Source: Syngnathus acus
Lineage: Eukaryota > Chordata > Actinopteri > Syngnathiformes > Syngnathidae
DNA length: 64,000 bases
Reading direction: 5' to 3'
Assembly: GCF_901709675.1 (NCBI RefSeq)
Contig: NC_051097.1
Span: forward strand, 7,666,039 to 7,730,038
Part shown: piece after piece, positions 52,761 to 63,027 of the stretch
Position numbering within the stretch: position 1 is the first letter of the stretch
How the letters are laid out: the number at the start of each line of letters is the position of its first letter
Translations under genes and position numbers: made by a program
The notes under the pieces: model-generated
The model's database searches: none
The model's input: the letters and a program-made list of their open reading frames with translations, nothing else
What the model was told of the DNA's origin: nothing

Positions 52761-54022
52761 CTCTTTTGATTTATATTTGATACAGAGCAATGACTTGGGG
52801 ATTATTATATACGCTTCAAATAAGATCATAACTGCTCGGAGAAAATGTGAGTGAACTAAATAGTTCAAACGGGAGTGAGGTTTTGCCCCCCCCATTTGCT
52901 ATAGCATAACAACAAATAAATCCTCTCATTAAGAAGATGAAAAGTGTGTGGAGCAAACACACATCCATCAGGATTAATTCCTGATTGATAATCCATCGCT
53001 TCTAACAATAGCCCCCTATGTGTGTTAAAAGTCTCGTCTTTAAATAGGATGGCACAAGTGTGTGTGTGCGCGCGCACCAGCGTGTGTGTGAGTGACAAAC
53101 ATGTCATTATCTTGCGTATCGGCGCGCTTGCACACTGTGAAGAAAATTCCATCTAATCAAGAATTAAAACGTAAATCCTTTCTAAGAGACTGTAATGCCG
53201 GCGGATAAGGCAGGGCTTTGTGCTAAGCTCCCACCACAAGCAAAAGCGGCGCGCTCACGTCACGGGCGGCCGCCGGTGATGGTCGCGCGCATGCACGCGC
53301 CTTTGACCTCCATATGTTTGCGCGGTGATGACATTATTCATCCCGGTAGCCAATCGGAGGCGTGAGTTCGAGAGCTGTTGGTCTGAGCGTCTCTCTCGTG
53401 CGCAGCGGACTTGTTGTTTATCGCCTCTGTGCTCGGTACTTGTGAGTCACAGTTTTGTTTTGTTTTGTTTTGTTTTTTGGGTGAGGGGGCTGTGCACGTG
53501 CCAACGGAGGAAACGCGGCGAGACGTGCCAGCAGTGGGAAGCATATGGCGGAATAGTGCATGTTGACACTCGGTGACACTTCACCAGCAATCTCATGAGA
53601 TGATTTACGACACACGCGCAAACATCCGATCAGGTCTAATTGAGCCACTGACAATTAGAATTGGCTAACTCCAATTTAGTTCTAATTTTGACGCACGGGA
53701 AGAGTTCATTATTACGTTTTTTTAAATTGTTTTATGAAATATTAATAGAATTTAGAATGTATGGTGATTAATATAACGTTTTTTTTTCATAAAGCATTGT
53801 TAAAGTTATTCCAGAATCCTCCAAAACAGAGTTTCATTTAAAAATAGACCAATTGGCTTTATTTTTGGGAAACGTTCACTAGAAGAAAACAGGACGGAAG
53901 GGGGGGCTTTAAATTCTTGATGGAATTGCAATTAAGACGCAGCAAAGAGAAGAAGGAGCAAGCCGGCGGCAGCAACAACACGCTGCAGAGGAAATACATG
54001 AAAAGTTAATTTTGCACTTTGT

Positions 54023-54044
54023 CCCCCCCCCCCCCCCCCCCCCC
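54023..54044. repeat. 22-bp C homopolymer
   Basis: Uninterrupted C run in the intergenic interval, with no tandem unit around it. Confidence 0.95.
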
Positions 54045-54814
54045 TGCCTTGTCATCACTTATAACCTTCCCACTCCAAGTGTAGAGGGCATGATATTAAA
54101 CATGAGTGTGTTGCAGCCCGCCAGCCATAATTAGCAGTCATCCGGCAGTGTTTGACCACAATATTCTACATTCAGGCAGCTTATTAAAAACTGAACTGCA
54201 GGTTGGAGACATTTGGGGCTATTTCACATCCGCTTTCTGCTTGTATCACGTTTCTCATGATTAGCTCCTTAATGCTGCCACAAGCTGCATGACTGAAGGC
54301 AAAAGAAGCACCGCTCTCAAGTCATTGTGGATTTGTACATGCCTTTGCATTTTTTTATTTTTGGGGAGAAGCCAGATTCTCCTTACGCAGCACACAGGTC
54401 TCGGCTTTACCGTAATAAGCCGTTTTGCCTTTATTGGCCTTAAAGGACTCCCAGGCGTTTTCTGGAAATTCAAAAATGTCCCGCTTGAGGTGTTGGAAAG
54501 GTCAATCCTGCCATTTTCTCTACTCCCTGTCCGTCAACCACATGGTTGTCACAATTAGCACAGTGAGGGCCCTGACTATTCTGTCTAGCAACAAGTGTGT
54601 CATGACCAGCAACAAGTATTTTATTGACACATTTTTCAGATGTATGTTTGAGCTTCTCATTCAGCTCTCATAGAGCCAGATAATGCAACAGGGCCACTGA
54701 ATGATAAAAAAACAAATCAATAGGGATAAAGAGAATTTAAGCCACCACCATCTCCCACCGCTATTTAAAAGTTTGCCCTTACAAATCAAGTCCACAAATC
54801 TCTTCATTTAAACG

Positions 54815-54838
54815 CCCCCCCCCCCCCCCCCCCCCCCC
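54815..54838. repeat. 24-bp C homopolymer
   Basis: Uninterrupted C run, 0.8 kb from the preceding one in the same orientation. Confidence 0.95.
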
Positions 54839-56265
54839 TCATCTCCACGGCTTAGAGGCAGCAGCATCTGCTTGACACACGCACTCCGCATGGAAACATC
54901 CGTAACTCAAATTTAACCTGAGACGTGCTCTGACATCTGTTCCCCTAATGACTCGCCTTCACGCACTTAGCCACTGGTGAGTGTTTGCGCATTAGCATGT
55001 TCTTGCTGACACAACTTGCGCCACAGCTTTTTTTTTTTTTTTTAAAGGTTACACACTCAGCTGAAGCTCAGCATCCAGCTTAGCATGGCCTACATTGCCT
55101 CCCAATGAATCAATTTGGTTTTTGTAGGTGTCGGGATGAAGGTGAAGGCTCTCGTAAGGGGATTTATAAAAGACAGCAAAACACGCTACTTTTTTTTTTT
55201 TTGCATCCTTTTATAGACACGCAAAGCCTCGCCCGGTGACTCATAAGCAGCATCTTGTCATTAAATGCCAGAATCCCACCAAGTGGAAGTGATGCACAAA
55301 ACCAAAATAGTCTGATCACCTTTTACATCTCATGATTTATCACATCCGCTTTTGAAAACAGACTCAACACGACTGGTGCTTCTCTCTGTATTTGTTTTGT
55401 TGTGTGTGCATAGGCTGCATCCCTCTCAGCCCCCGAGGCAGATTTGGCTCCAGGCCACTGCAGCCAAGCTCTGCAAGGGGAATATGAATGGCATTAGCTG
55501 CGGGCTGTTGCCATGGTGTTGACTTATTTACTGTACATCAGCTCACTGACTTCAAACAGTATGTTTTGGCTGCCATATTAGTGTCAGCGTTATCATCCAA
55601 AGGACACATTTCCATTGGGGTGATTTAAAAAGAAGAAAAAAAACCCCACTCTGGACGCTAGTAAACAAGATGAAAGTTGTGTGCTAAAAGTACTTGGCAG
55701 TGACAAATTCATACTTTAAAGTGCATTTCACATCATTTCAATAAAGCATTTCACTTCCTGTAAAATTTCAACCATTGCATGTAGAGTAATCTGATGATTA
55801 ATTGTGGTTTTTGTCATGCACTTAAAAGAAATGAATGACAAACACTTTTTTAAAAAATTTTATTATCATTTTATTATTTGAACCTGAGTGAATGAATCAT
55901 CACATAGATAGATGTATTTCCTGTGTTTCATCAAATTAAGACCTGTGCTCCAACAGTATGGAGGACAGAAAATGCTTAAATTAAATAAATACACAAAATT
56001 TAATATTTAATCTATTCATTTCTAATTGTTATTAATAACTGTACTTCCAAATAAAGTCGATAGACGGCGATCAAGACCAGCAGCCAACTCGCGGCAGTCA
56101 TGGAGCAGAAAAAGAAGAAGAAATAAAGAGGACGAAGAAGAAGCTCACACGTGTTTACAGCACGTCCGCTTGAGTCGTCTTTCAACCTTTTCGTCATCTT
56201 GTCAACCACCGAAACGAGATAATTTCAACGCGTCGCTTATAAAAAAGCAAGTTTTAAACGCCGAC

Positions 56266-59200
56266 ATGGCTCAGAAGAAGAAGCTGACCAAGAAGAAGAA
56301 ACCCCCGGCTGGCAAAGAACTGGACGCCGACTCTGACGTCGGAGTCTTCGAAGTGGATGTCCAACTCAAAGACGATGATTCCGTAAGTCTTAAACGCGAT
56401 AGATTTTCATGTAATTTATAGACTATGATTCCGTAAGTCTTAAACGCAATGTATTTTCATGGCAATCGATTTGAACTCATGTAATGAGGTGGCTAGTGCA
56501 CCACATCTCGTCGTCAGGGGGTATAGCTCAGTGGTAGAGCATTTGACTGCAGATCAAGAGGTCCCCGGTTCAAATCCGGATGCCCCCTACTCGTTTTTCT
56601 TGACTGGTAAAGTTCAAACATTTAATAGAATCAAAGCTGCAAAAGAATGCTACACAATACATTCCCCTAAGCATCGACAGTTTAGTACGTCATAAGATCG
56701 GAAATACTTGGACTGGTCAGCAGCCAATCACAGGGCACGTCAACAACTACATTCACAATTACAAGATTTATGTTGAACATCTGTAATTTGATTGTTATAT
56801 AACAAAGTTATGACTGCTTTCAACAGCCCAGGGGCAAGCTGTTGCCCTTCCCCGCCCCTTCAGACTGCCTGTCTGATGTGGAACCGGACACCAGGAAGCT
56901 GGTCCGAGCCCAGAACAAGAAGAAGAAAAAGTCTGGAGGATTTCAGTCCATGGGTGAGAGCCACCAGCAAAAACTTTAGTTCCCGTCCGCGAGCTTATTG
57001 CTAACATACAAACAATACTTGCATCAATTCTTTCTGCTCTGTGGGAGAAAACAATTACGAGGTCAGCATTGTACTAGCCGCACAATACGTAACTCTAAAT
57101 TCAGATTTGTATTAAAACAATGTTTTAACTCACACGCTAGTGTTTGTCCATTTTGTGTGTTGTTAGGCCTGTCTTACCCCGTCTACAAGGGCGTCATGAA
57201 GAAAGGCTACAAGGTGCCGACCCCAATCCAAAGAAAGGTGAGCCTGCCCCACCTCGGCATCCTCAAATACACATGAAGAATCTGAGCAGTTTTTGTCTTA
57301 ACCTTGTCCTCCGCTCGTTCAGACAGTCCCAGTCATTCTGGACGGCAAAGATGTCGTCGCCATGGCTCGGACAGGCAGCGGCAAGACGGCCGCTTTCCTG
57401 GTGCCCATGTTTGAGAAGCTGAAGGCGCCGCAAGCCCAGACGGGTGCCAGGGCCCTCATCCTTACCCCCACCAGAGAGCTGGCTCTGCAGACCATGAAGT
57501 TCACAAAAGAGGTAAGATGACAAGGAGTGAGGTCAAATGAGGCCTGGAACTAAATTCCAATCAATTTGATCTTCGTAGTTGGGGAAATTCACAAAACTGA
57601 AGACAACGCTGATCCTTGGTGGAGACAGGTGTGTGGTTTGTTTATTTTTTTTATCTTCAATTCAAATCTTCGTGCTAGCCATCTGAAATCGATTTCCATG
57701 TCCTCTAGTTTGGAGGAGCAGTTTGCTGCGCTTCACGAGAACCCTGACATGTGAGTACAAGCACATCAGCCGTTTAGCATTTAGCAAAATGATTTTATCT
57801 TGAGTTCCTTGACTCAGGAACAATAATTTTAACGTTGATGATTTCTCTGTGCCCTTCAGAATCATCGGTACCCCCGGCCGTCTCATGCACGTCGTCCAGG
57901 AAATGAATCTGAAGTTGAATCACGTTGAGTACGTGGTGTTCGACGAGGCCGACAGGTAATTCAAAACTCTCGTGTTTTTTTCGCTAAGTTGTCAGCGTAT
58001 GCCGTCAATGTGTGCCCTAATGTCGCTCATCCCGTCAGGTTGTTTGAGATGGGCTTTGCCGAGCAGCTCCAGGAGATCATCAGACGGCTTCCTGACATCA
58101 GACAGACGTTGTTGTTCTCTGCCACGCTGCCCAAATTGCTGGTGGAGTTTGCCAGAGCCGGTAAGATGGCATCCAATGCGGCCTTTATACGTTGACGGTC
58201 AAATATAATGTCAATGCTAATTTTGTTTGCACATCTATGGTGTTGCACATTGTGTGTTAGCATTGAGCTAGATAGTTGTGAGTCAAGGTTTCACTGTATA
58301 TAGAGTTTTAATTGTGTCAAGTACGTCAAGAATTATCAGTAAAAAAATATTTGATATGAAAATGTGATATGTTGGCAGAGTTTGGAAAAGACTATTTTTG
58401 TTCCCAGGGTTGACAGAACCAGTGCTGATTCGTTTGGATGTGGACTCCAAGATCAGTGACCAGATCACGGTTAAGAAAATAAATAATAATAAGTTCAATT
58501 GAATTGTCGTATATTGAAGCAGTTTTGTCTTCCATCCCCCAGCTTTCCTTCTTCCACTTGCGAGTGGATGACAAGCCGGCGCTGCTGCTCCACCTCCTGA
58601 GGAACGTGGTCAAGCCTCAGGAGCAGACGGTGGTTTTTGCCGCCACCAAACATCACGTGGAGTACATCAAGGAGGTCAGCGCCACCTTACAATCGCGTCG
58701 GAAAGAACGATTCTGATGTTTGCGGCGGGTTGTGTAGTTGTTGTCGTTAGAAGGGCTGGACTGCGCTTACATCTACAGCGCCCTGGATCAGACGGCCAGG
58801 AAGATCAACATCGGGAAGTTCGTACACCGCAAGGCCATGGTGCTCGTTGTGACGGACGTGGCCGCTCGCGGTATCGACATCCCGCTGCTGGATAATGTCA
58901 TCAACTACAACTTTCCCTCCAAGTCAAAGCTGTTCTTGCACAGAGTCGGTGAGGAAGCCACACTCTGATTGGAAATATTTTTATTTTTTTCAATGAAACG
59001 ATCAATTATATTTGCTACTCAGGTCGTGTGGGCAGAGCGGGGCGCAGCGGAACGACCTACAGTATGGTGTGTCCGGACGAGGTGCCTTTTGTTTATGACC
59101 TTCACCTTTTCCTGGGAAGACCCGTACAGTTGGCCACCCTAGAGCAGTCGGCAGGTAGGAACGACATTTGTAGAAAACCAAAATATTATTTTTCTAAATG

Positions 59201-61278
59201 CAAACGGTCCTTTATTTTTAGATTTAGATGGCATTTTCGGTCGCGTGCCTCAGAGCATCCTGGATGACGCAGTCGTCAGCCTGATCACGGCGCACGAGAA
59301 CTCCCTGGACCTGCAGAACCTGCACCACGTCTCGGAGAACGCCTACAAGCAGTACCTCAAATCCCGGCCCAACCCCTCGCCGGAGTCCATCAGACGAGTG
59401 AAGAACCTGGACCTGAGCTACATGGCCGTCCATCCTTTGCTGAGTCCGTTTTGGGAGGATGGGAGCCCTCATCGACAACGCTCAGCAGACACGTTGGTGA
59501 CGTTTTTCTTTTGTTTTAGGGTCCGGATTGGAGAAAAGTGAGCTGGAACGTCTTAACATGGTTGACGCCATCAAGGGCTACAGATCCAAATCTGTGAGTT
59601 TGCATATTTGATAGAAATACTTCTCGGCTAACTTGACACAAGCTTTCATGCATTGGTGTGTCGAACCTCAAATTACGTCTCTTCTTCTAGACCATCTTTG
59701 AAATCAACCCCAGGAGCAAGACGCTCGCCACTGAGGTGATGCGAGCCAAGCGCTCCAAAGACTCACGGCTGGTGGACAGATTCAGCAAGCACAGAGAAAG
59801 TCTGGCTGCGGAGAGGCTCCTTCATAACCCCGTCAGTGTCCCAGCCGGAGAAGACGCTGCCGACTCAGGCGAGGATGACGCGTTACAGGTAACACACATC
59901 AAAACATTAGCAAACTATAGAATCATTTCTACAATGTGCATCATTTTTTTTCCTGTTTTTTAAAATGTTAACATCCAAATAAAAGTGCCACTTTCAAAAT
60001 AAATAGTTTATTTTGTGTGGCAACACCTGGGAAGATGTGCCAAGTGTCACTGACTGCAGTGTCAACTTTCCACCAAGAGAGGGCGCTAATAGACTGTGGA
60101 AAAAGTCATCAGTGGTTTATGTACAATGGACTGTTTTTCCCTGGGTATGTGTGTGTGTGTAGTTTGACTGTTCCTTTCCTTACAGGAGGTTTTCTCCGAG
60201 GTGGTTGGTGGGAAAAGGAAGAGTCATCAGGTCGGAGGAGAAGAGCGTCCAAAGAAAAAGCGAAACAAACGTGTGGCGGTCAAAGATGAGGAGTACTACA
60301 TTCCTTACAGACCCAAAGACTTCAACTCGGAGAGAGGGTGAGAGCAAATTATAGATGTTCACATAAATGAAATATCGTTAGATGTTAGCTTCACATCATC
60401 TCTTTTTACTTTAAGGTTAAGTTTGAGCGGAGACGGCAACACCTTTGAAACGCAAGCCTCCTCCGCCGTCCTCGACCTCATGGGAGACGAAGGAGAACGA
60501 CTCAACCAGCACAAGAAGATCATGAAATGGTGACGCCAACGAGGTTACATTTCCAATATCGTCACGTCTCGTCCTCAATATTGATCCTTTTTCAATTTTG
60601 TAGGGACCGGAAGAGGAAGCGCTTCGTAACAGAAACAGGCAAAGATGACCAAAAGAACAGGATTAAACTCGAGGGGGGTCAAACCATCCACAAGAAGAAG
60701 AACAGGAAAAACTTGTATCCTTTTGGAGAAATGCTGGTCGTTTACTTTGAAGTGTTTCGAAGACAAATTTGACCGGATGACAACATTTTGTTGGAATACT
60801 TAACAAGCTCTCAGTTACGAGGAGTGGAAGAAGAAGTACAAAATTGATGACGGAACCGCGGGCTCGGATGGGGAAGGAGGCGGAGGAGGAGGAGGAGGAG
60901 GAGGGAGGAGGCCACCGAAAGGTACTTCAGTTTTTGTAATAAATGTAACTATTTTGGGTAATGCAGATCTAAAAGTTGCATACAATAAACTGCTGAGATG
61001 CTCAAGAGTATGAAACCCAAATTTGTTTGCGTCTCTCAGGTCACGGTCGCAGTTCTACGGGTTCCCAGTTCCTGGCCAACGGTAGCAGGGTGCGCTCGGA
61101 GCTCAAAACCAGCCAGCAGATCCTGAAGGAGCGCAAGAAGCAACAGAAGCATCACTTCCTACAGAGTGGAGGCCTGAAGAACATACGCGCCAAGAACAAG
61201 AAATGGGTGGGAGACGTTAAGAAGTCCGGCTTCGGTCGAGGCAGCCAAAAGAAGGGCAAGATGAGGAAGAGGATGTGA
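56266..61278 (+). CDS. ddx54: DDX54, DEAD-box RNA helicase (complete)
   Basis: Twenty exons give 855 codons (human about 881): 56266-56382, 56827-56953, 57167-57237, 57323-57511, 57579-57628, 57709-57750, 57860-57955, 58039-58160, 58408-58469, 58543-58674, 58738-58948, 59023-59154, 59222-59443, 59520-59593, 59691-59888, 60186-60337, 60416-60529, 60604-60714, 60815-60921, 61040-61278. After a Lys-rich N-terminus come the helicase motifs in order: Q motif (PTPIQRK), ARTGSGKT (I), PTRELALQ (Ia), GTPGR, DEAD in VFDEADRLFEMGF (II), SAT (III), [13 protein letters not shown] and [13 protein letters not shown] (V/VI). The C-terminal region has [14 protein letters not shown] and a basic tail ending [12 protein letters not shown]54 is a nucleolar ATP-dependent helicase of ribosome biogenesis and a nuclear-receptor corepressor. 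Exon 19 carries a short glycine run coded by a GGA repeat. The donor after 59443 (CTGA|gtccgt) is weak, and the intron at 60715-60814 looks U12-type. Other introns are ordinary GT-AG. Confidence 0.96.
56371..56470. repeat. 50-bp tandem duplication spanning a ddx54 splice donor
   Basis: The unit at 56371-56420 begins with the last 12 coding bases of ddx54 exon 1 (gacgatgattcc) and the donor gtaagt. It is repeated at 56421-56470 as gactatgattccgtaagtct, with about 41 bases strongly conserved. The second copy therefore contains a second identical donor, tcc|gtaagt, at 56433. Confidence 0.9.
56517..56588 (+). tRNA. tRNA-Cys (GCA) nested in ddx54 intron 1
   Basis: A 72-nt tRNA gene that folds as a cloverleaf. 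The acceptor stem is GGGGGTA with TGCCCCC and discriminator T. The D arm contains AGCTCAGTGGTAGAGC, which doubles as the A box. The anticodon arm TTTGA-CTGCAGA-TCAAG has GCA at 56549-56551. The T loop is TTCAAAT within B box GGTTCAAATCC (56567-56577). It is nearly identical to vertebrate tRNA-Cys genes as I remember them. A T5 run at 56594-56598 would terminate RNA polymerase III. One T-stem pair is C opposite A. It is transcribed in the same direction as its host gene. Confidence 0.96.
56594..56598 (+). terminator. RNA polymerase III terminator of the tRNA-Cys gene
   Basis: Five consecutive T residues begin six bases after the tRNA 3' end, the normal Pol III stop signal. Confidence 0.75.
60715..60814 (+). 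other. Probable U12-type (minor spliceosome) intron of ddx54
   Basis: The intron begins GTATCCTTTT, matching the U12-type donor consensus RTATCCTTT. A tacttaac motif, close to the U12 branch site TTCCTTAAC, sits about 10-12 bases before the terminal AG, and there is no strong polypyrimidine tract between. Joining 60714 to 60815 keeps frame (AAC TT|T TAC GAG GAG). The neighbouring ddx54 introns lack these features. Confidence 0.75.
60868..60910. repeat. GGA trinucleotide repeat within ddx54 exon 19
   Basis: A run of gga/gag units in the coding exon codes an uninterrupted glycine stretch ending in GRRPP. It is probably length-variable and lies in the poorly conserved C-terminal linker. Confidence 0.85.
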
Positions 61279-61668
61279 GAATGAGCAACGACGTCGTATT
61301 TCAGCATTTAATGTGGAAATGCTTGTTTTGGATTTACGTCGTCATTGTGGTGAACTCTCCAAATTGGAATGTTTGCGAATGACTTATTTGGTGCATTTTT
61401 GAGTGCTCTACTGTGTACATATAACATAATTCATTTGGAAAAATAGAGATAAAAAGGGTCAACTTTTTGTCATGTCATTATTTAATTATTTTCCCCTCCA
61501 GAGAATACTGATAATTTCTGTCAATTTTGAATTATTCAACATTCTGCTCAAAGATTGTATTTCATAAGTGCCCAAGCTTTTTATTTCAAATTAGATGAAA
61601 TGGATTAATATCTTATTTTGATTATGGTTTTGCTCGAATATTCTCGATTCATTAGCATAGTACTGCGA

Positions 61669-61876
61669 TGACGTCACAGGTGAACACAGCAGGTGTCATT
61701 GATTGCGCTTGGCGGCTATGACGTACCAACGTTAGCAAATGGAGTGGCTAACGATTAACTCTTCAACACACGACGATTTACTTGGTTAAAAAGTTATTTT
61801 AAACTATAATTACTAAAGCAGCGCAGTATTTTAAGAAGAGGACTTGGGTGACAAATAAGCGGAGAAGCCCACAAAG
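61669..61876 (+). promoter_or_regulatory. Probable promoter and first exon of the next + strand gene
   Basis: A full CRE (TGACGTCA, 61669-61676) and a CpG-containing segment are followed by a consensus donor CAAAG|gtaagtt after 61876. No open frame begins here, so this would be a non-coding leader exon. The downstream gene is not identified. The site is 390 bp past the ddx54 stop. Confidence 0.45.
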
Positions 61877-62185
61877 GTAAGTTACGTCACCACGTTAGCG
61901 TCTTCAACATCTCGAAGTGTTAGCAATTTTATAGCAACTAACGGCGATAAATACGTGTAAATAATATGCTGGAATGAAATATTCCCCCAAGTTAATAAGA
62001 ATTTTCTTCTTCCAGAAGTTGTCCTCAGTTTTAAACTTTGATAATTCAGTGCATTGCTGCTGAATAATAGATATCGTCAACGTCTTGTAATCATGCCACC
62101 TGATGTCGCTGTTGGCTACCGAGCTTAGGCTAAGGTAAATGCACACATTTTCCACTACAAATTCAACATTTAATAACTACACTAT

Positions 62186-62541
62186 CCATCCATCCATTTT
62201 CTGTACCGCTTAGTCCCCACGGGGGTCGTGGGTGTGCTGGAGCCTATCCCAGTGTCATCGGGCAGTAGGCGGGGGACACCCTGAACCGGTTGCCAGCCAA
62301 TCACAGGGCACACAGAGACAAACAACCATTCGCACTCACTCCTAGGGACAATATGGAGTGCTCAATCAGTTTACCAAGCATGTTTTTGGGATGTGGGAGG
62401 AAACCGGCGTGCCTGGAGAAAACCCACGCGGGCCCGGGGAGAACATGCAAGCTCCACACAGGGAGGGCCGGAGGTGGAATCGAACCTGCACCCTCCTAAC
62501 TGTGAGGCGAACGTGCTACCCAGTGCCCCACCGAGCTGCCT
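62186..62541 (-). mobile_element. tRNA-derived fish SINE, complete, with 13-bp target site duplication
   Basis: Read on the minus strand, the element starts aggcagctcggtggggcact, has a tRNA-type promoter with a perfect B box GGTTCGATTCC (+ strand 62476-62486), then a body containing gtgtggagcttgcatgttct, and ends in a (ATGG)n-type tail (ccatccatccatt on +). It is flanked on both sides by ataactacactat (62173-62185 and 62542-62554), a perfect direct repeat that marks retroposition. It interrupts the first intron region of the unidentified downstream gene. Family name not assigned. Confidence 0.85.
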
Positions 62542-62885
62542 ATAACTACACTATATCCTGTAAAATAATAGTAAATTGTTTTAAGAATTAATGTGAAGCA
62601 AGTGTTTTCTTTTTAACAACTGAGTACTGTAATTTGAAACGATAATTGGCTACCATAATAAAAGATGTATTCCATTTTTTTCCCCAGATATGTTTTGGTT
62701 AGACCTTGGGTGAAGTGACGTACAATAAAGTACGTATACATTTTTATCTTGAATCGTCATGACTGTATTTTCTGATTATTGTCATACTAAATGCTACTTA
62801 AAAAAACATACGTTTGGGGCCAAGTTATCCCACACTCATCCCTGCTGCTTACATGTCAAGTGCTAATGTGATTTATCATCTGCAG

Positions 62886-63027
62886 AAATCCATCACCCAC
62901 TTTAAGAGAAGTCGTGTCGTCTCCTTCAACTGCTGGAAAGGTGCAAAACATGAGCACATGCAGAGGAAACATCAGCACCGTGCCAGTCAAAGTGAAGGAG
63001 AAAAGTTCCTGATTTCATCTGGACATG
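62886..63027 (+). CDS. Putative coding exon of unidentified gene (partial)
   Basis: Between an acceptor (ctgcag|AAATCC) and a donor (GGACATG|gttagt) a frame is open across the whole 142-bp segment; its second ATG (62958) begins MQRKHQHRASQSEGEKFLIS and stays open to the donor. I do not recognise the protein. It would be spliced from the leader exon at about 61876, possibly through a small exon at 62688-62729 (acceptor ttttttccccag, donor gtacgt). Later exons would lie beyond the window. It could also be non-coding. Confidence 0.35.

Larger units (their letters stand above)
52184..56040. other. Gene-poor interval between Ly6-like gene and ddx54
   Basis: I see no coding exon here. The first ~250 bp upstream of the Ly6-like start is GC-rich and may be its promoter. 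A CpG-rich patch at about 53190-53530 (cgcgctcacgtcacgggcgg) could be a distal promoter or unassigned first exon. Other content: repeat fragment 52647-52760, C runs at 54023-54044 and 54815-54838, and T or A runs near 55029 and 55190. Confidence 0.5.
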
